DNA of 33,323 bases from Paenilisteria riparia FSL S10-1204 (GTDB lineage Bacteria; Bacillota; Bacilli; Lactobacillales; Listeriaceae), in NCBI RefSeq assembly GCF_000525995.1, contig NZ_AODL01000020.1:1-33323 (forward strand), in the 5' to 3' direction. A program made the position numbers and the translations under genes. Of the stretch, positions 7,617 through 16,558 are shown piece after piece (the stretch's first letter is position 1; every line of letters begins with the position of its first letter). The notes under the pieces were generated by a model that did not search any database, had not been told where the DNA came from, and saw nothing but the letters and a program-made list of their open reading frames with translations.

Positions 7617-8219
7617 TTAACGTGAATAGAATTCTACGATAAATGCTTCGTTGATTTCAGCATGAAGTTCTGAACGTTCTGGCAGGCGGTTTAATGTACC
7701 TGTCAATTTTTCAGCGTCGAAAGTTAGGTATTCAGGCACGAATGCCGCTACGTCTAAGCTTTCAGCGATTGCTGATAATTTTAGAGATTTTTCGCGAACG
7801 CTAATCACTTGGTTAGGTGATACTTGGTAAGATGGGATATCTACGCGTTTGCCATCTACTAAAATGTGACCGTGGTTTACTAATTGACGTGCAGCACGAC
7901 GTGTGCGAGCAAGACCTAAACGGTAAACTAAGTTGTCAAGGCGTTGTTCTAGTAAGATCATGAAGTTCTCACCGTGTTTACCTTGTAATTTACCAGCTTT
8001 AACGAACGTGTTTTTGAATTGACGTTCTGTTAAGCCGTACATGTGACGTAATTTTTGTTTCTCTGCTTGTTGTAAACCGTACTCAGAGATTTTCTTACGT
8101 TGTGTCGGACCGTGCTGCCCTGGAGCGTACGGACGACGTTCTAATTCTTTACCTGTTCCTGAAAGTGATAATCCCAAACGACGGGAAATCTTCCAGCTTG
8201 GACCTGTATAACGAGCCAT
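7617..8219 (-). CDS. rpsD: 30S ribosomal protein S4
   Basis: Primary 16S rRNA-binding protein that nucleates 30S assembly. It is 200 residues, full length. It begins [19 protein letters not shown] and has the conserved RPYAPGQHG, the S4 domain core [20 protein letters not shown] and the [19 protein letters not shown] segment. AGGAGGAG lies just before ATG 8219. It is monocistronic with its own promoter, terminator and a leader of about 180 bases. In Bacillus, S4 represses its own mRNA through such a leader. Confidence 0.97.
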   Translation of the reverse strand: MARYTGPSWKISRRLGLSLSGTGKELERRPYAPGQHGPTQRKKISEYGLQQAEKQKLRHMYGLTERQFKNTFVKAGKLQGKHGENFMILLEQRLDNLVYRLGLARTRRAARQLVNHGHILVDGKRVDIPSYQVSPNQVISVREKSLKLSAIAESLDVAAFVPEYLTFDAEKLTGTLNRLPERSELHAEINEAFIVEFYSR

Positions 8220-8397
8220 TGATTGACTCCTCCTTTATATTTGTTTTGGCATAAAACAAACAAGTGTGAACAACCAAATACGTGCAGTTTATCTTCATGT
8301 ATCTTCGCCCTTGCAGCAGCAGGTTACAGGATACACCACGAAAATTCGGGGATAAACAACGGTCATATTCATCATCACTCAAGCTGCATTTTACACG
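8220..8397 (-). promoter_or_regulatory. Long 5' leader of rpsD, probable S4 autoregulatory element
   Basis: About 178 transcribed bases precede rpsD and hold no supported gene. In Bacillus subtilis, S4 binds the rpsD leader and represses its synthesis. I infer the same here from length and position, but I did not fold the RNA or match a consensus. Confidence 0.4.
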
Positions 8398-8403
8398 CTC
8401 TCT

Positions 8404-8433
8404 AGTATAGTACATGTGTAGTGCTGTTGTCAA
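8404..8433 (-). promoter_or_regulatory. SigA promoter of rpsD
   Basis: On the minus strand TTGACA (8433-8428), an 18-base spacer and TATACT (8409-8404). The -35 box begins only six bases after the stop codon of the upstream fRMsr gene. Confidence 0.7.
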
Positions 8434-8439
8434 CTTTAA

Positions 8440-8925
8440 TTATAATGTGTTTGTTAGTATTGCAACAACTTGTTCTAAGTAGGCTTGATCGGTTTCATCA
8501 AACCGGTCAATAGAAGGGCTGTCCACATCTAATACGCCAAGCAATTGTCCGTTGTGTACGATTGGTACGACGATTTCGGATCTTGATGCAGCGTCACATG
8601 CGATATGTCCAGGGAACTCATTGACGTTTTTGACAAGGTACGTTGTTTGTTCTGCAGCAGCAGAGCCACAGACGCCACGCCCTAGTGGAATGCGAATACA
8701 CGCGGGCAAGCCTTGGAATGGGCCGAGAACGAGCTGATTCGACGTTTCTTCATGTAAATAAAAGCCAACCCAGTTAATATCGGTTAGGGCTTGATTTAAT
8801 AACGCGGAAATGTTGCTCAAGTTGGCAATGAGGTTCGATTCGCCAGCAATCATTGCTTCGACTTGTTTGACGCATAATTGGTAATTTTCTGCCTTAGTTC
8901 CTGTGAATTTTGGAATTTCAATCAT
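8440..8925 (-). CDS. Free methionine-R-sulfoxide reductase (GAF domain)
   Basis: Reduces free methionine-(R)-sulfoxide to methionine using thiols, protecting the methionine pool from oxidation. It is a single GAF domain of 161 residues. The three diagnostic cysteines are in FQGLPACIRI (C76), GRGVCGSAA (C86) and HIACDAASRSEIV (C110). Their spacing of 10 and 24 residues matches E. coli fRMsr, and the close relative is B. subtilis YtsP. I choose ATG 8925; a GTG 12 bases upstream is possible but has no good ribosome binding site. No terminator separates it from rpsD, so read-through into rpsD is possible. It is oriented away from ezrA. Confidence 0.88.
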   Translation of the reverse strand: MIEIPKFTGTKAENYQLCVKQVEAMIAGESNLIANLSNISALLNQALTDINWVGFYLHEETSNQLVLGPFQGLPACIRIPLGRGVCGSAAAEQTTYLVKNVNEFPGHIACDAASRSEIVVPIVHNGQLLGVLDVDSPSIDRFDETDQAYLEQVVAILTNTL

Positions 8926-9092
8926 TTTTTTCACCACTTTTTCATTATTTTTAGTTTTAAATAAGGCAAATACAGAAGAATCGTGTTAGAATGGTTTATG
9001 TGTATAATGAGTTAGTATAGCATGAAATTCTAATTTTTACTTAGATGTGTGTTTGAAAAATAGAGGTATACAGAATAGTAGGAGGTAACGAT

Positions 9093-10812
9093 ATGTTTGT
9101 TTGGTATTTACTCGGCTTTGTCGTGCTGGTAGCAGTGCTATTTACAGCCGGATACATAATGAAGAAAAAGCATTATCAGCGAATTAATGAATTAGAAGCA
9201 CAGAAAATTGAATTGATGGAACGGCCAGTTATTGACGAATTAACGAAGGTAAAGAAATTGAAGCTAACTGGCCAGACAGAGGCATTGTTTGAGTCATGGC
9301 GCGATTCGTGGGATGAGATTGCGACGAAATTGTTCCCTGATTTGGAAGAATACATTTTAAATGCTGAGCAACATACGGATCGTTACCAGTTCCGCCAAGC
9401 AACACAAATGGAAAACCAAGTCGAGCAAGTGATTCATGATATCGATACGCAAATGAAACAGATTTTGCGTGGGTTAAAAGAGCTGCTAGCTAGTGAAGAA
9501 CGTAATGCCCAAGATATCCGCATGGCAAAAGATAAGTTCACAATGATTCGCCGCGATGTGCTCAGCAATGGGTATAAGCTAGGGGAAGCACTTGGTGGTG
9601 TGGAAGGCGAGCTCGATGCGATTGCAGAAAGCTTGAATCGCTTTGATATGTTGACAGATCAAGGCGATTATTTAGAAGCACGGGAAACGGTACTTAATGT
9701 ACAACATAATTTAGAGAAACTTGGCGTGAAAATGGAGAAGATTCCTAGTTTGTTACGGGAAAGCGATATTATTTTGCCAGATGAAATGAGTAAATTGCAA
9801 GCGGGCTATGATGAAATGGTGCAACAGGGCTATTATTTAGAGCAATTGCAACTTGCGGCGGAATTAGAGCGGATGAGCGAGCGTGTGGCGGACTTGAAAG
9901 TGAAGATTGTCGCTGGTGAGCTTGAAGTTGTCGAAAATGGTGTAACGGAACTGCATACGGAAATTAATTTTATTTTATGATACGTTGGAACATGAAGTAG
10001 AGGCGCGTCATTTTGTGAAGGAAAACCGGATTGTAGTGGAAGCGAAGTTGGAGAAACAAGTATCGGTTTCCGACGCGCTAGCCGAGCAAATCAAAGAAGT
10101 GAAGCAGACGTATCATGTGTCAGAAGATGAATTGGCAACGTATTTAAAAGTAGCGAGTCAATTAGAAACGCAGAAAGAACAATTGACATCTGTAACAGAA
10201 CGCTTATCAGAAGTAAAAATCGCTTATTCGGCGGCAGAGGATACATTAAAAGAAATCGACGCGATTGTATCGAACATTTCGGTAGAGCAAGATACATTCG
10301 CTGAAGAGTTGCGTTCGTTACGAAAAGACGAGTTAGAGGCACGTGAAGACGCAGATAGAATGCGTCGTGCTGTTGTGAACTTAACACGGAAATTAGACCG
10401 TGAGCGCCTTCCTGGTAAGCCAGAGGAGTATGTTGCGCTTAGTGATCATATGGAAGAATCAATTGTGAAGCTAGAAGAGCGGTTGAAAGAAAAGCCGTTG
10501 AATATGAAGGCAATTCATCACGAATGGCGTGTTGCCAAAGAAAACCTCGATCATTTAACAGAAAAAGCAGAAGAAATGATTGTAAATGTGCAATTAGTAG
10601 AGCATGTGATTCAATATGCGAACCGTTATCGTTTGCGTAATCCTGAGCTTGCTGAGGAATTGCGCAAAGCAGAGGATCATTTCTATAAGGACTTTTTGTA
10701 TAATAAGGCTTTGGAAATAGCTGTGACGGCTTTGGAGAAAGTGGAGCCGAGCGCTTTTAAGAAGATTGAGAAAGCATATGAGATGCAAATGAATGTAGAC
10801 GAAGTGGAATAA
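9093..10812 (+). CDS. ezrA: Septation ring regulator EzrA (one-base insertion in the sequence)
   Basis: Membrane-anchored regulator of FtsZ ring assembly and placement. Residues 2-22 are the N-terminal membrane anchor, and the rest is a spectrin-like coiled-coil rod facing the cytoplasm. The C-terminal QYANRYRLRN patch (the QNR patch of the family) lies near residue 510. The frame breaks at the T4 run 9973-9976, where one T is extra. Removing it joins EINFI to YDTLEHEVEARHF and gives 572 residues, the normal length. AGGAGG precedes ATG 9093. A real truncation would remove half the rod and the QNR patch. Confidence 0.93.
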
Positions 10813-10825
10813 AGGAATGTGCTTG

Positions 10826-10876
10826 AAAGCAGAAATTTTGTCTTAGGAAAGTAGAGACGTTATTTCTGCTTTTTTT
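10826..10876 (+). terminator. Terminator after ezrA
   Basis: AAAGCAGAAAT (10826-10836) pairs with ATTTCTGCTTT (10862-10872). The loop contains a second complementary pair (GTCT/AGAC), and a T-run follows. Confidence 0.8.
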
Positions 10877-10933
10877 GCTTGACATGTGTGGTAAAATGTT
10901 TAGGTAGAGAATTGGTAATGGAGGCTTTGAAGG

Positions 10934-12070
10934 ATGATTTATTTTGATAATAGCGCGACAACGAAGCCGCTGGATACTTGTATTGAAACATACGGAAAAG
11001 TAGCAGCGAACTATTTTGCGAACCCGTCTTCGCTGCATCGTTATGGAACGAAAGTCAATGAACTGCATGAACAGGCGCGGACACTTGTGGCAAATAAGAT
11101 GGGCGTGTTGGCGGAGGAAGTTATTTTTACATCGGGGGGGACGGAAGGAAATAATATGGCGATTAAAGGGGTTGCGGGATTTTATAGCAACCGTGGGAAA
11201 CATATTATTACGACGGCGATTGAACATCCTTCTGTGCAAAATACGATGGGTGCTTTGGAGGCTCAAGGCTTTGAAGTGACGCGTTTGCCTGTCGATGCGA
11301 CGGGTGTTGTTTCGGTGGATACGCTGAGGGAGGCGTTACGTCCGGACACGATTTTGGTGTCGGTGATGCATGTGAATAATGAGGTTGGATCGGTGCAGCC
11401 TATACGGGAAATTGCGGATGTATTGGCAACGCGGAGTCAGACGTTTTTTCATGTGGACCATGTACAGGGGCTAACGAAAGTGCCGCTGGATATGACGGGA
11501 ATCGATTTGGTGACGATTTCGGGACATAAAATTCATGGCTTGAAAGGAACGGGTGCGCTGCTTAAGAAGAAGCATGTGTCGTTGGTGCCGCCTTTAGATG
11601 GCGGTGGGCAGGAGTTTGGCTTGCGAAGCGGGACGGAGAACACGGCGGGAGCTGTTGTGTTTGCGAAGGCGTTGCGGATTGGTTTTGAGGAACAGTCGGC
11701 AAAGCTTTCCGACTTACTTGCGATTCGTGATTATTTGCTAGAGATGCTTGGTGCGATGCCAGAAGTTTCGGTGCATACGGACGCATATCATGCGGCGCCG
11801 CACATTTGCTGTTTTTCAGTTGTGGGACATCGCGGAGAAGTGCTTGTACACGCTTTGGAAGAATATGATATCTATGTTTCGACGACCAGTGCTTGTTCTT
11901 CGCGTGCCAAACTTGCGAGCAGTACGTTAAAAGCGATGCAAGTAACGGATGACGAGGCAGTTGGTGCCGTTCGTGTCAGTTTATCTTACCAAAATACGAT
12001 GGCCGAAGCGCAACGTTTTATTGAAGTAATTCGAGCAGTAATAAAAAATCTAAATGAAGTGGTGAAATAA
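10934..12070 (+). CDS. nifZ: Cysteine desulfurase partnered with ThiI (NifZ/IscS-like)
   Basis: PLP enzyme that removes sulfur from cysteine as a persulfide and passes it on. It is a full-length class V aminotransferase-fold protein of 378 residues. It starts with MIYFDNSATTKP, binds PLP at K199 in SGHKIHG, has HVDHVQG before it, and carries the catalytic cysteine C321 in TSACSSR. GGAGG precedes the ATG. The stop overlaps the thiI start (TAATG). This nifZ-thiI pairing is known in Bacillus subtilis, where NifZ is the dedicated sulfur donor for 4-thiouridine in tRNA. A second role in Fe-S assembly is less likely because Bacillota normally use SufS. Confidence 0.92.
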   Translation: MIYFDNSATTKPLDTCIETYGKVAANYFANPSSLHRYGTKVNELHEQARTLVANKMGVLAEEVIFTSGGTEGNNMAIKGVAGFYSNRGKHIITTAIEHPSVQNTMGALEAQGFEVTRLPVDATGVVSVDTLREALRPDTILVSVMHVNNEVGSVQPIREIADVLATRSQTFFHVDHVQGLTKVPLDMTGIDLVTISGHKIHGLKGTGALLKKKHVSLVPPLDGGGQEFGLRSGTENTAGAVVFAKALRIGFEEQSAKLSDLLAIRDYLLEMLGAMPEVSVHTDAYHAAPHICCFSVVGHRGEVLVHALEEYDIYVSTTSACSSRAKLASSTLKAMQVTDDEAVGAVRVSLSYQNTMAEAQRFIEVIRAVIKNLNEVVK

Positions 12071-13280
12071 TGAAATATGATCGTATAGTCGTAAGATACG
12101 GCGAATTATCAACTAAAGGAAGAAATAGAAAACAATTTATAAAAAAGTTAGCACATAATGTGAAGCGTGCCATTGCTGATTTCCCGGAAGTGAAGGTTTT
12201 TGGGGAACGTGATCGGATGTATTTACTGTTGAATGGTGCGGATGCGCAGGTGATTTTAGAACGATTGCAACCAATTTTTGGGATTCAGTCATTTAGCCCT
12301 GCGGTTCGTGTGTTACAAGATGTGGAAGAGATGAAGCGTGCTGGACTTGAGTTGGTGCGTGCGGTGCATCGACCTGGCGGTAGTTTTAAAGTGAATACGC
12401 GCCGTTCTGATCGTTCGTTTGAACTGGACACGAGCGGAGTAAATCATGAACTTGGTAGTTATATTTTGCAAAATATTGATGATTTGCATGTCGATGTGAA
12501 AACGCCGGATGTGAAGTTGCTGGTAGAAGTTCGGAGTGAGGGCGTGTTTTTGTCGTGCCAAACGATTCAAGGCGCTGGCGGTTTGCCGGTTAGCTCTTCG
12601 GGGCGCGCAATGCTGATGCTTTCTGGTGGGATTGATAGCCTGTGGCGGGATATTTAGCGATGAAACGTGGTGTTGAAATTGAAGCAGTGCATTTTCATAG
12701 CCCACCGTATACGAGTGAACGTGCTCGTCAAAAAGCGGTAGATTTAGCTGGGAAATTAGCAAAGTATAGTGGTCAGGTGCAAATGCATGTCGTACCGTTT
12801 ACCGCGGTTCAAGAACTGATTAAAAAGCAGATTCCAGAAGGTTTAACGATGACAGTTACGCGTCGCTTAATGTTGCGAATTACAGATGAATTGCGCAAAC
12901 GTCGTGAATGCTTGGCAATTGTAAATGGGGAAAGTTTAGGGCAAGTGGCGAGTCAAACGTTGGAAAGTATGCTAGCTATTAATGCGGTGACGACAACGCC
13001 GATTATTCGTCCAGTCGTATCAATGGATAAAAATGAGATTATCGATATTGCGCAACGCATTGATACGTATGATATTTCTGTTCGTCCTTTCGAGGATTGT
13101 TGTACGATTTTTACACCGCCATCTCCGAAAACACGCCCTAAATTAGAAAAAGTGGAGCGTTATGAAAGCTTTGTTGACTTTGAGGCGATGGTACAAGAAG
13201 TAGCGAATATGACAGAGACGTTTACTGTGGATGTTGCAGATATAAATAAAGTACAGGATGAGTTTTCAGACCTGTTCTAA
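12070..13280 (+). CDS. thiI: tRNA 4-thiouridine synthase ThiI (one-base deletion in the sequence)
   Basis: Adenylates U8 of tRNA and inserts sulfur to make 4-thiouridine, a near-UV sensor base. The N-terminal NFLD/THUMP region (residues 1-165, starting [20 protein letters not shown]) is followed by the PP-loop SGGIDS (near 190) and the C-terminal thiolase-like region with [17 protein letters not shown]. There is no rhodanese domain, as usual in Gram-positives. The frame breaks right after SGGIDS: one C is missing at 12639-12640. Adding it gives [12 protein letters not shown] and a 403-residue protein, as in relatives. It shares a 1-base overlap with nifZ. Confidence 0.93.
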
Positions 13281-13285
13281 TGAGA

Positions 13286-13345
13286 AACATACTAAGATGA
13301 GTAGGCAAAACCACGGTCTTGCCAGTCATTTTAGTATGTTTTTTT
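13286..13345 (+). terminator. Terminator after thiI, overlapping the convergent gene
   Basis: Long hairpin with arms AACATACTAAGATGA (13286-13300) and TCATTTTAGTATGTT (13326-13340), and an inner stem GGCAAAACC/GGTCTTGCC. A T-run follows. The right arm contains the stop and last codons of the minus-strand RNase HI-like gene. Confidence 0.85.
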
Positions 13346-13724
13346 GTTTTTGGATGGCTTGTCGCGCCAAATCGTCGGCTTTTTTATTAGAAGCACTCGG
13401 AATCCACTGTACGAAAAATAAGTCGTTCGTATCTAATAATTGCAAAATTATATCTAAGTGTGGTTTGAAAATCGGGTTTTTTGCATGACGTTTTTCAATG
13501 GATTGCACCACAATTTTAGAATCGGAATAAATTCTTAAGAGAGTTGGGTGATAGGTGAGGGCTTGTTCTATTCCCGTTTTTATAGCGATAAATTCGGCTT
13601 CATGATTGCTCATTATTCCAATTGGTTTGCTAATCTGTTTATAAATTCCATCAGCAATCAGCACAATTCCAATACCGCTTAAACCAGGGTCACCAGCGCT
13701 TGCTCCGTCTACATAGATTTCCAA
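13326..13724 (-). CDS. RNase HI-like protein
   Basis: Small protein of the RNase H fold, 132 residues, related to B. subtilis YpeP-like proteins. The four acidic active-site residues are all visible: D in YVDGASAGDPG, E in HEAEF, D in YSDSK and D in KKADDLAR. It may therefore cleave RNA in RNA-DNA hybrids, although it lacks the basic handle of E. coli RNase HI and its physiological role is uncertain. Its 3' end lies inside the thiI terminator hairpin. Its 5' side faces yolD-uvrX. AAGGAGCG lies before the ATG at 13724. Confidence 0.85.
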   Translation of the reverse strand: MEIYVDGASAGDPGLSGIGIVLIADGIYKQISKPIGIMSNHEAEFIAIKTGIEQALTYHPTLLRIYSDSKIVVQSIEKRHAKNPIFKPHLDIILQLLDTNDLFFVQWIPSASNKKADDLARQAIQKQKNILK

Positions 13725-13828
13725 ATAAATCTCGCTCCTTTCTAGTCTAGTATAACAAATTGGTAATGCTATAGCTAAAACGATGCAGTTAGCGGCGAAT
13801 AAATAGTACTTTTAGTCACTAGTAAAAC

Positions 13829-13848
13829 AGAACATATGTTTGTATACT
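13829..13848 (+). promoter_or_regulatory. LexA (SOS) box with overlapping -10 of yolD-uvrX
   Basis: AGAACATATGTTTG (13829-13842) matches the Gram-positive LexA/DinR consensus CGAACATATGTTCG at 12 of 14 positions and keeps the inner palindrome. It abuts TATACT (13843-13848), a likely -10 box, about 34 bases before the yolD start. Repressor binding here would block RNA polymerase. Confidence 0.75.
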
Positions 13849-13881
13849 ATAAATACAAAAAAGGACAGGGGGCGTTGTGGG

Positions 13882-14232
13882 ATGACTTCATCAGATTATC
13901 ATGATCGTGGAATGAAGAAATGGGGCGGCTTCTTGCTCAGTGAACATACGGCGAAAATGGAAGTGGAAAGTCGCTTGCCTGTGTGGGAAAAACCGATGGA
14001 CCAAGAGAGTGTCTATCATGTGTTGCATCAAGTCATACAACATCGCGCAGTTGCTGTCATTCAATTATATAAGGAGGAAGAAGAGGCTCCTGACGCTTAT
14101 ATTGAAGGGCGAATTGTGGCTGTGGAAGGCGACTGTTTGCATGTCCAGGTAGGGAATGCCATACGGGGGATTGATTTAGAAATGATTCGCTTTGTGAAAG
14201 AAAGGGGCTATGAGAAATGGTACGAGAAATAG
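13882..14232 (+). CDS. YolD-like protein
   Basis: YolD-family protein of about 116 residues. It has the family N-terminus YHDRGMKKWGGFLLSEH and a C-terminal small beta-domain (YIEGRIVAVEGDCLHVQV). The start is ATG 13882 with GGGGGC upstream. The family's function is uncertain; its genes usually sit directly upstream of a UvrX-type Y-family polymerase gene, and here it overlaps that gene by 16 bases. It was likely expressed together with uvrX from the LexA-controlled promoter. Confidence 0.8.
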   Translation: MTSSDYHDRGMKKWGGFLLSEHTAKMEVESRLPVWEKPMDQESVYHVLHQVIQHRAVAVIQLYKEEEEAPDAYIEGRIVAVEGDCLHVQVGNAIRGIDLEMIRFVKERGYEKWYEK

Positions 14233-15493
14233 ATTATTCTGTGGCACCGCGTCGAGATATTTTATGTATTGATGTGAAATCATTTTTTGCGAGTGTGGAA
14301 TGTGTGAAACGACATTTGAACCCACTAACGACTTATTTGGTTGTGATGAGCCATGCAGAGCGCCAAGGTGGTCTTGTTTTAGCAGCAAGTCCAATGATGA
14401 AGGCCGAATTTGGTATTAAGACAGGGTCAAGACGCTATGAATTGCCGGATGATTCGCGAATTATTATCGCACCGCCACGAATGAATTTGTATTTGCACGT
14501 CAACGAGATGATTTTGAAAATTGCTAGAAGATATGTGAGCAAGGATGACTTATACGTGTTTTCGATTGATGAATTTTTCATGGATGTCACGCAGTATCAT
14601 GCTTTATTTGGTGATACGATGTCCATTGCGAAACGTCTGCAACAAGATATTTGGCAGGAACTTAGATTGGCTGTAACGATAGGTATTGGGGAGAATCCTT
14701 TTTTGGGGAAGTCGCATTGGATGTGGAAGCAAAACATAATCGGAGCGGCATAGCAGAATGGCGATATGAAGATATTCCGAACACTTTATGGAGAGTGCAA
14801 AAAATGACAGATGTAGTAGGTATCGGGCATCGAACCGCGGCAAGATTGCAGAATATCGGTATTTCAAGTATATACAGTCTAGCTCATGCTCCTGTAGAAC
14901 TGCTCAGAAAGACAATGGGTGTTATAGGCGAGCAGCTTTATTACCACGCGAACGGAATCGATTATAGTCGTTTGTCCGAAAAATATATACCACTAACTAA
15001 AAGTTTCGGTAAAAGTCAGATTTTAGAACGCGATTATCGTGATATAGCAGAAGTGGCCATTGTGATTCGTGAAATGGCCGAAGAAGTGGCGATGCGAATT
15101 AGAAAAGAACATGCGCAGACAGCCGTTATTCACTTGAGCATCGGTTATAGCAAGCACAGCATTGAACGAGGATTTAGTCATCAAATAAAGTTGCATCCAA
15201 CAGATAATAATAAACAAATCGCAGAGGCAGCACTACACTTGTTTTATAAATATATCGGTCGAGAAGCGGTTCGAACTATCGCTTTATCCGCTGGGAAAAT
15301 CACGTTTAAACAAGGCACACAGTTGAATCTTTTCGAAGATGCTTTGCAGACATTGTATCAGGAACAGTTGGAGCGCACGATTGATAATATCAGAAATCGA
15401 TATGGCTTCAAGTCGATGATGCGAGCGAGCAGTTTGCTAGAAGGTGGTACCGCAATCGCAAGAGCAGGACTAGTTGGCGGCCATAATGGCTAA
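14217..15493 (+). CDS. uvrX: UvrX/DinB-like Y-family DNA polymerase (one-base deletion in the sequence)
   Basis: Error-prone translesion polymerase of the ImpB/MucB/SamB (UvrX) group, acting in SOS mutagenesis. The palm catalytic residues are visible: D in DVKSFFASVEC and the DE pair in FSIDEFFMDV. The fingers carry AASPMMKAEFGIKTG, the helix-hairpin-helix thumb is near GIGHRTAARLQNIGI, and the little-finger domain follows. One A is missing at 14709-14710. Restoring it joins GENPFLGK to VALDVEAKHN and gives about 425 residues, normal for the family. The C-terminal GFKSMMRASSLLEGGTA is typical. If the frameshift is real, the product would be a polymerase core without its DNA-binding little finger. 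Confidence 0.85.
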
Positions 15494-15494
15494 G

Positions 15495-15524
15495 AAAAAA
15501 CCAGCATTGATGTACTGGTTTTTT
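15495..15524. terminator. Symmetric bidirectional terminator between uvrX and csp
   Basis: AAAAAACCAG (15495-15504) and CTGGTTTTTT (15515-15524) are exact inverted repeats with a 10-base loop. The stem is flanked by U-runs on both strands, so it serves both convergent genes. Confidence 0.88.
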
Positions 15525-15530
15525 CGTTAC

Positions 15531-15731
15531 TTATACTTTCTCTACGTTAGCCGCTTGTGGTCCTCGATTGCCTTCTACGATTTCAAACGTGACTGTTTGA
15601 CCTTCATCGAGCGATTTGTATCCATCTCCTTGAATGGCAGTGAAATGAATAAAAATGTCTTCGCCGTCTTCCATCTCCAAGAAACCATACCCTTTTTCAT
15701 TGTTGAACCATTTAACTCTTCCATTTTGCAT
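15531..15731 (-). CDS. csp: Cold shock protein (CspD/CspA family)
   Basis: Single-stranded nucleic-acid-binding RNA chaperone of 66 residues. RNP1 is KGYGFLE and RNP2 is IFIHF, both with the aromatic residues that stack on bases. It begins [20 protein letters not shown] lies upstream, and the leader is about 84 bases with a small TTGCTT/AAGCAA hairpin, as often seen in cold-inducible messages. The position beside mntR-fhs corresponds to Listeria cspD as I remember it, so it is probably that paralogue. Confidence 0.95.
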   Translation of the reverse strand: MQNGRVKWFNNEKGYGFLEMEDGEDIFIHFTAIQGDGYKSLDEGQTVTFEIVEGNRGPQAANVEKV

Positions 15732-15821
15732 GAATAAAAATCCTCCTAAATCTTGGCCAAAAATAAAACTAGCCCGTTTTTGTCATATTGCTTCTCACAT
15801 GTAAGCAAATACGATACATTC

Positions 15822-15851
15822 ATCATAAACCTACACTTATCGGTGCGTCAA
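15822..15851 (-). promoter_or_regulatory. Promoter of csp
   Basis: On the minus strand TTGACG (15851-15846), an 18-base spacer and TATGAT (15827-15822). This predicts a 5' untranslated region of about 84 bases. Confidence 0.6.
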
Positions 15852-15979
15852 GTTTATTTTTGAAGCGTTTACATGATGGGCACTTTTTTTTGAAAAAAAT
15901 AACCCTTTACAGAGGCGAATTCTGGCAGGGTGTGGTAGAATGAAATGGTGAAAGAAATCAAGGTTGGAGGAATATGCAA

Positions 15980-16393
15980 ATGCCAACACCAAGCATGGAA
16001 GACTATATCGAGAAAATCTATTCATTGATTGAAAATAAAGGTTATGCTCGAGTATCAGATATAGCGGAGGAGCTTCTAGTGCATCCGTCTTCTGTTACAA
16101 AAATGGTTCAGAAGCTAGATAAGGATGAATATCTGGTATATGAGAAATATCGAGGCCTCATTTTAACATCGAAAGGAAAAACAGTCGGAAAACGCTTGTT
16201 AGAAAGACATGCATTACTGGAATGTTTCCTGAGTGTTATCGGGGTAGAAGAGGCTCATATTTATGAGGATGTAGAAGGAATCGAGCATCATCTAAGTTGG
16301 AATTCAATTGATCGAATTGGTGATGTCGTCCAGTTCTTCCAAGAGAATCCGGATGCGCTTGACAAGCTTCAAAGGATACGCAAGAATAAGTAA
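15980..16393 (+). CDS. mntR: Manganese-responsive regulator MntR
   Basis: DtxR-family metalloregulator that represses Mn uptake genes when Mn(II) is bound. It has a winged helix (residues 20-60, [21 protein letters not shown]) and a dimerization/metal domain. Counting from the second ATG (15980), the ligands fall at D8, E11, H77, E99, E102 and H103, exactly the B. subtilis numbering. With this start GGAGG is also well spaced, whereas the ATG at 15974 is only 3 bases from it. The protein is 137 residues. The stop overlaps a possible small reading frame (TAATG). It is divergent from csp. Confidence 0.93.
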   Translation: MPTPSMEDYIEKIYSLIENKGYARVSDIAEELLVHPSSVTKMVQKLDKDEYLVYEKYRGLILTSKGKTVGKRLLERHALLECFLSVIGVEEAHIYEDVEGIEHHLSWNSIDRIGDVVQFFQENPDALDKLQRIRKNK

Positions 16394-16557
16394 TGGTGAA
16401 AGAATTTCCTGTCAGTGCAATGGCTGGATGCGCAATTTTTGTGGCAGATAAGGCTCATCAGTACCAAGCCGGTATTTTTCCCGGCGCAACAAAAAGAAAG
16501 CCGTTACATTTGCAGGAGTTTTTTATATATTTGTTACATATTGAAAGGGGAATTTAA
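16393..16557 (+). CDS. Possible 54-residue small protein between mntR and fhs
   Basis: An ATG overlaps the mntR stop in TAATG and opens a 54-codon frame ([13 protein letters not shown]...HIERGI) that ends two bases before the fhs ATG and runs through the fhs ribosome binding site. Exact tiling between two genes suggests translational coupling. However, no family is recognised and the frame could be chance. A GCCGG/CCGGC hairpin lies inside it at 16468-16485. Confidence 0.3.
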   Translation: MVKEFPVSAMAGCAIFVADKAHQYQAGIFPGATKRKPLHLQEFFIYLLHIERGI

Positions 16558-16558
16558 A

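Noticed and set aside
9093..10812. ezrA, thiI, ccpA and others as real split genes or programmed frameshifts
   Set aside because: No slippery heptamer or downstream stimulatory structure stands out, and the same defect recurs in unrelated genes at simple runs.
16394..16558. ZTP or tetrahydrofolate riboswitch upstream of fhs
   Set aside because: I looked for the conserved GGGUCGUG/CCGCCUGGGCA parts of the ZTP class and the folate-class core and found neither. Only one short GC hairpin is present.
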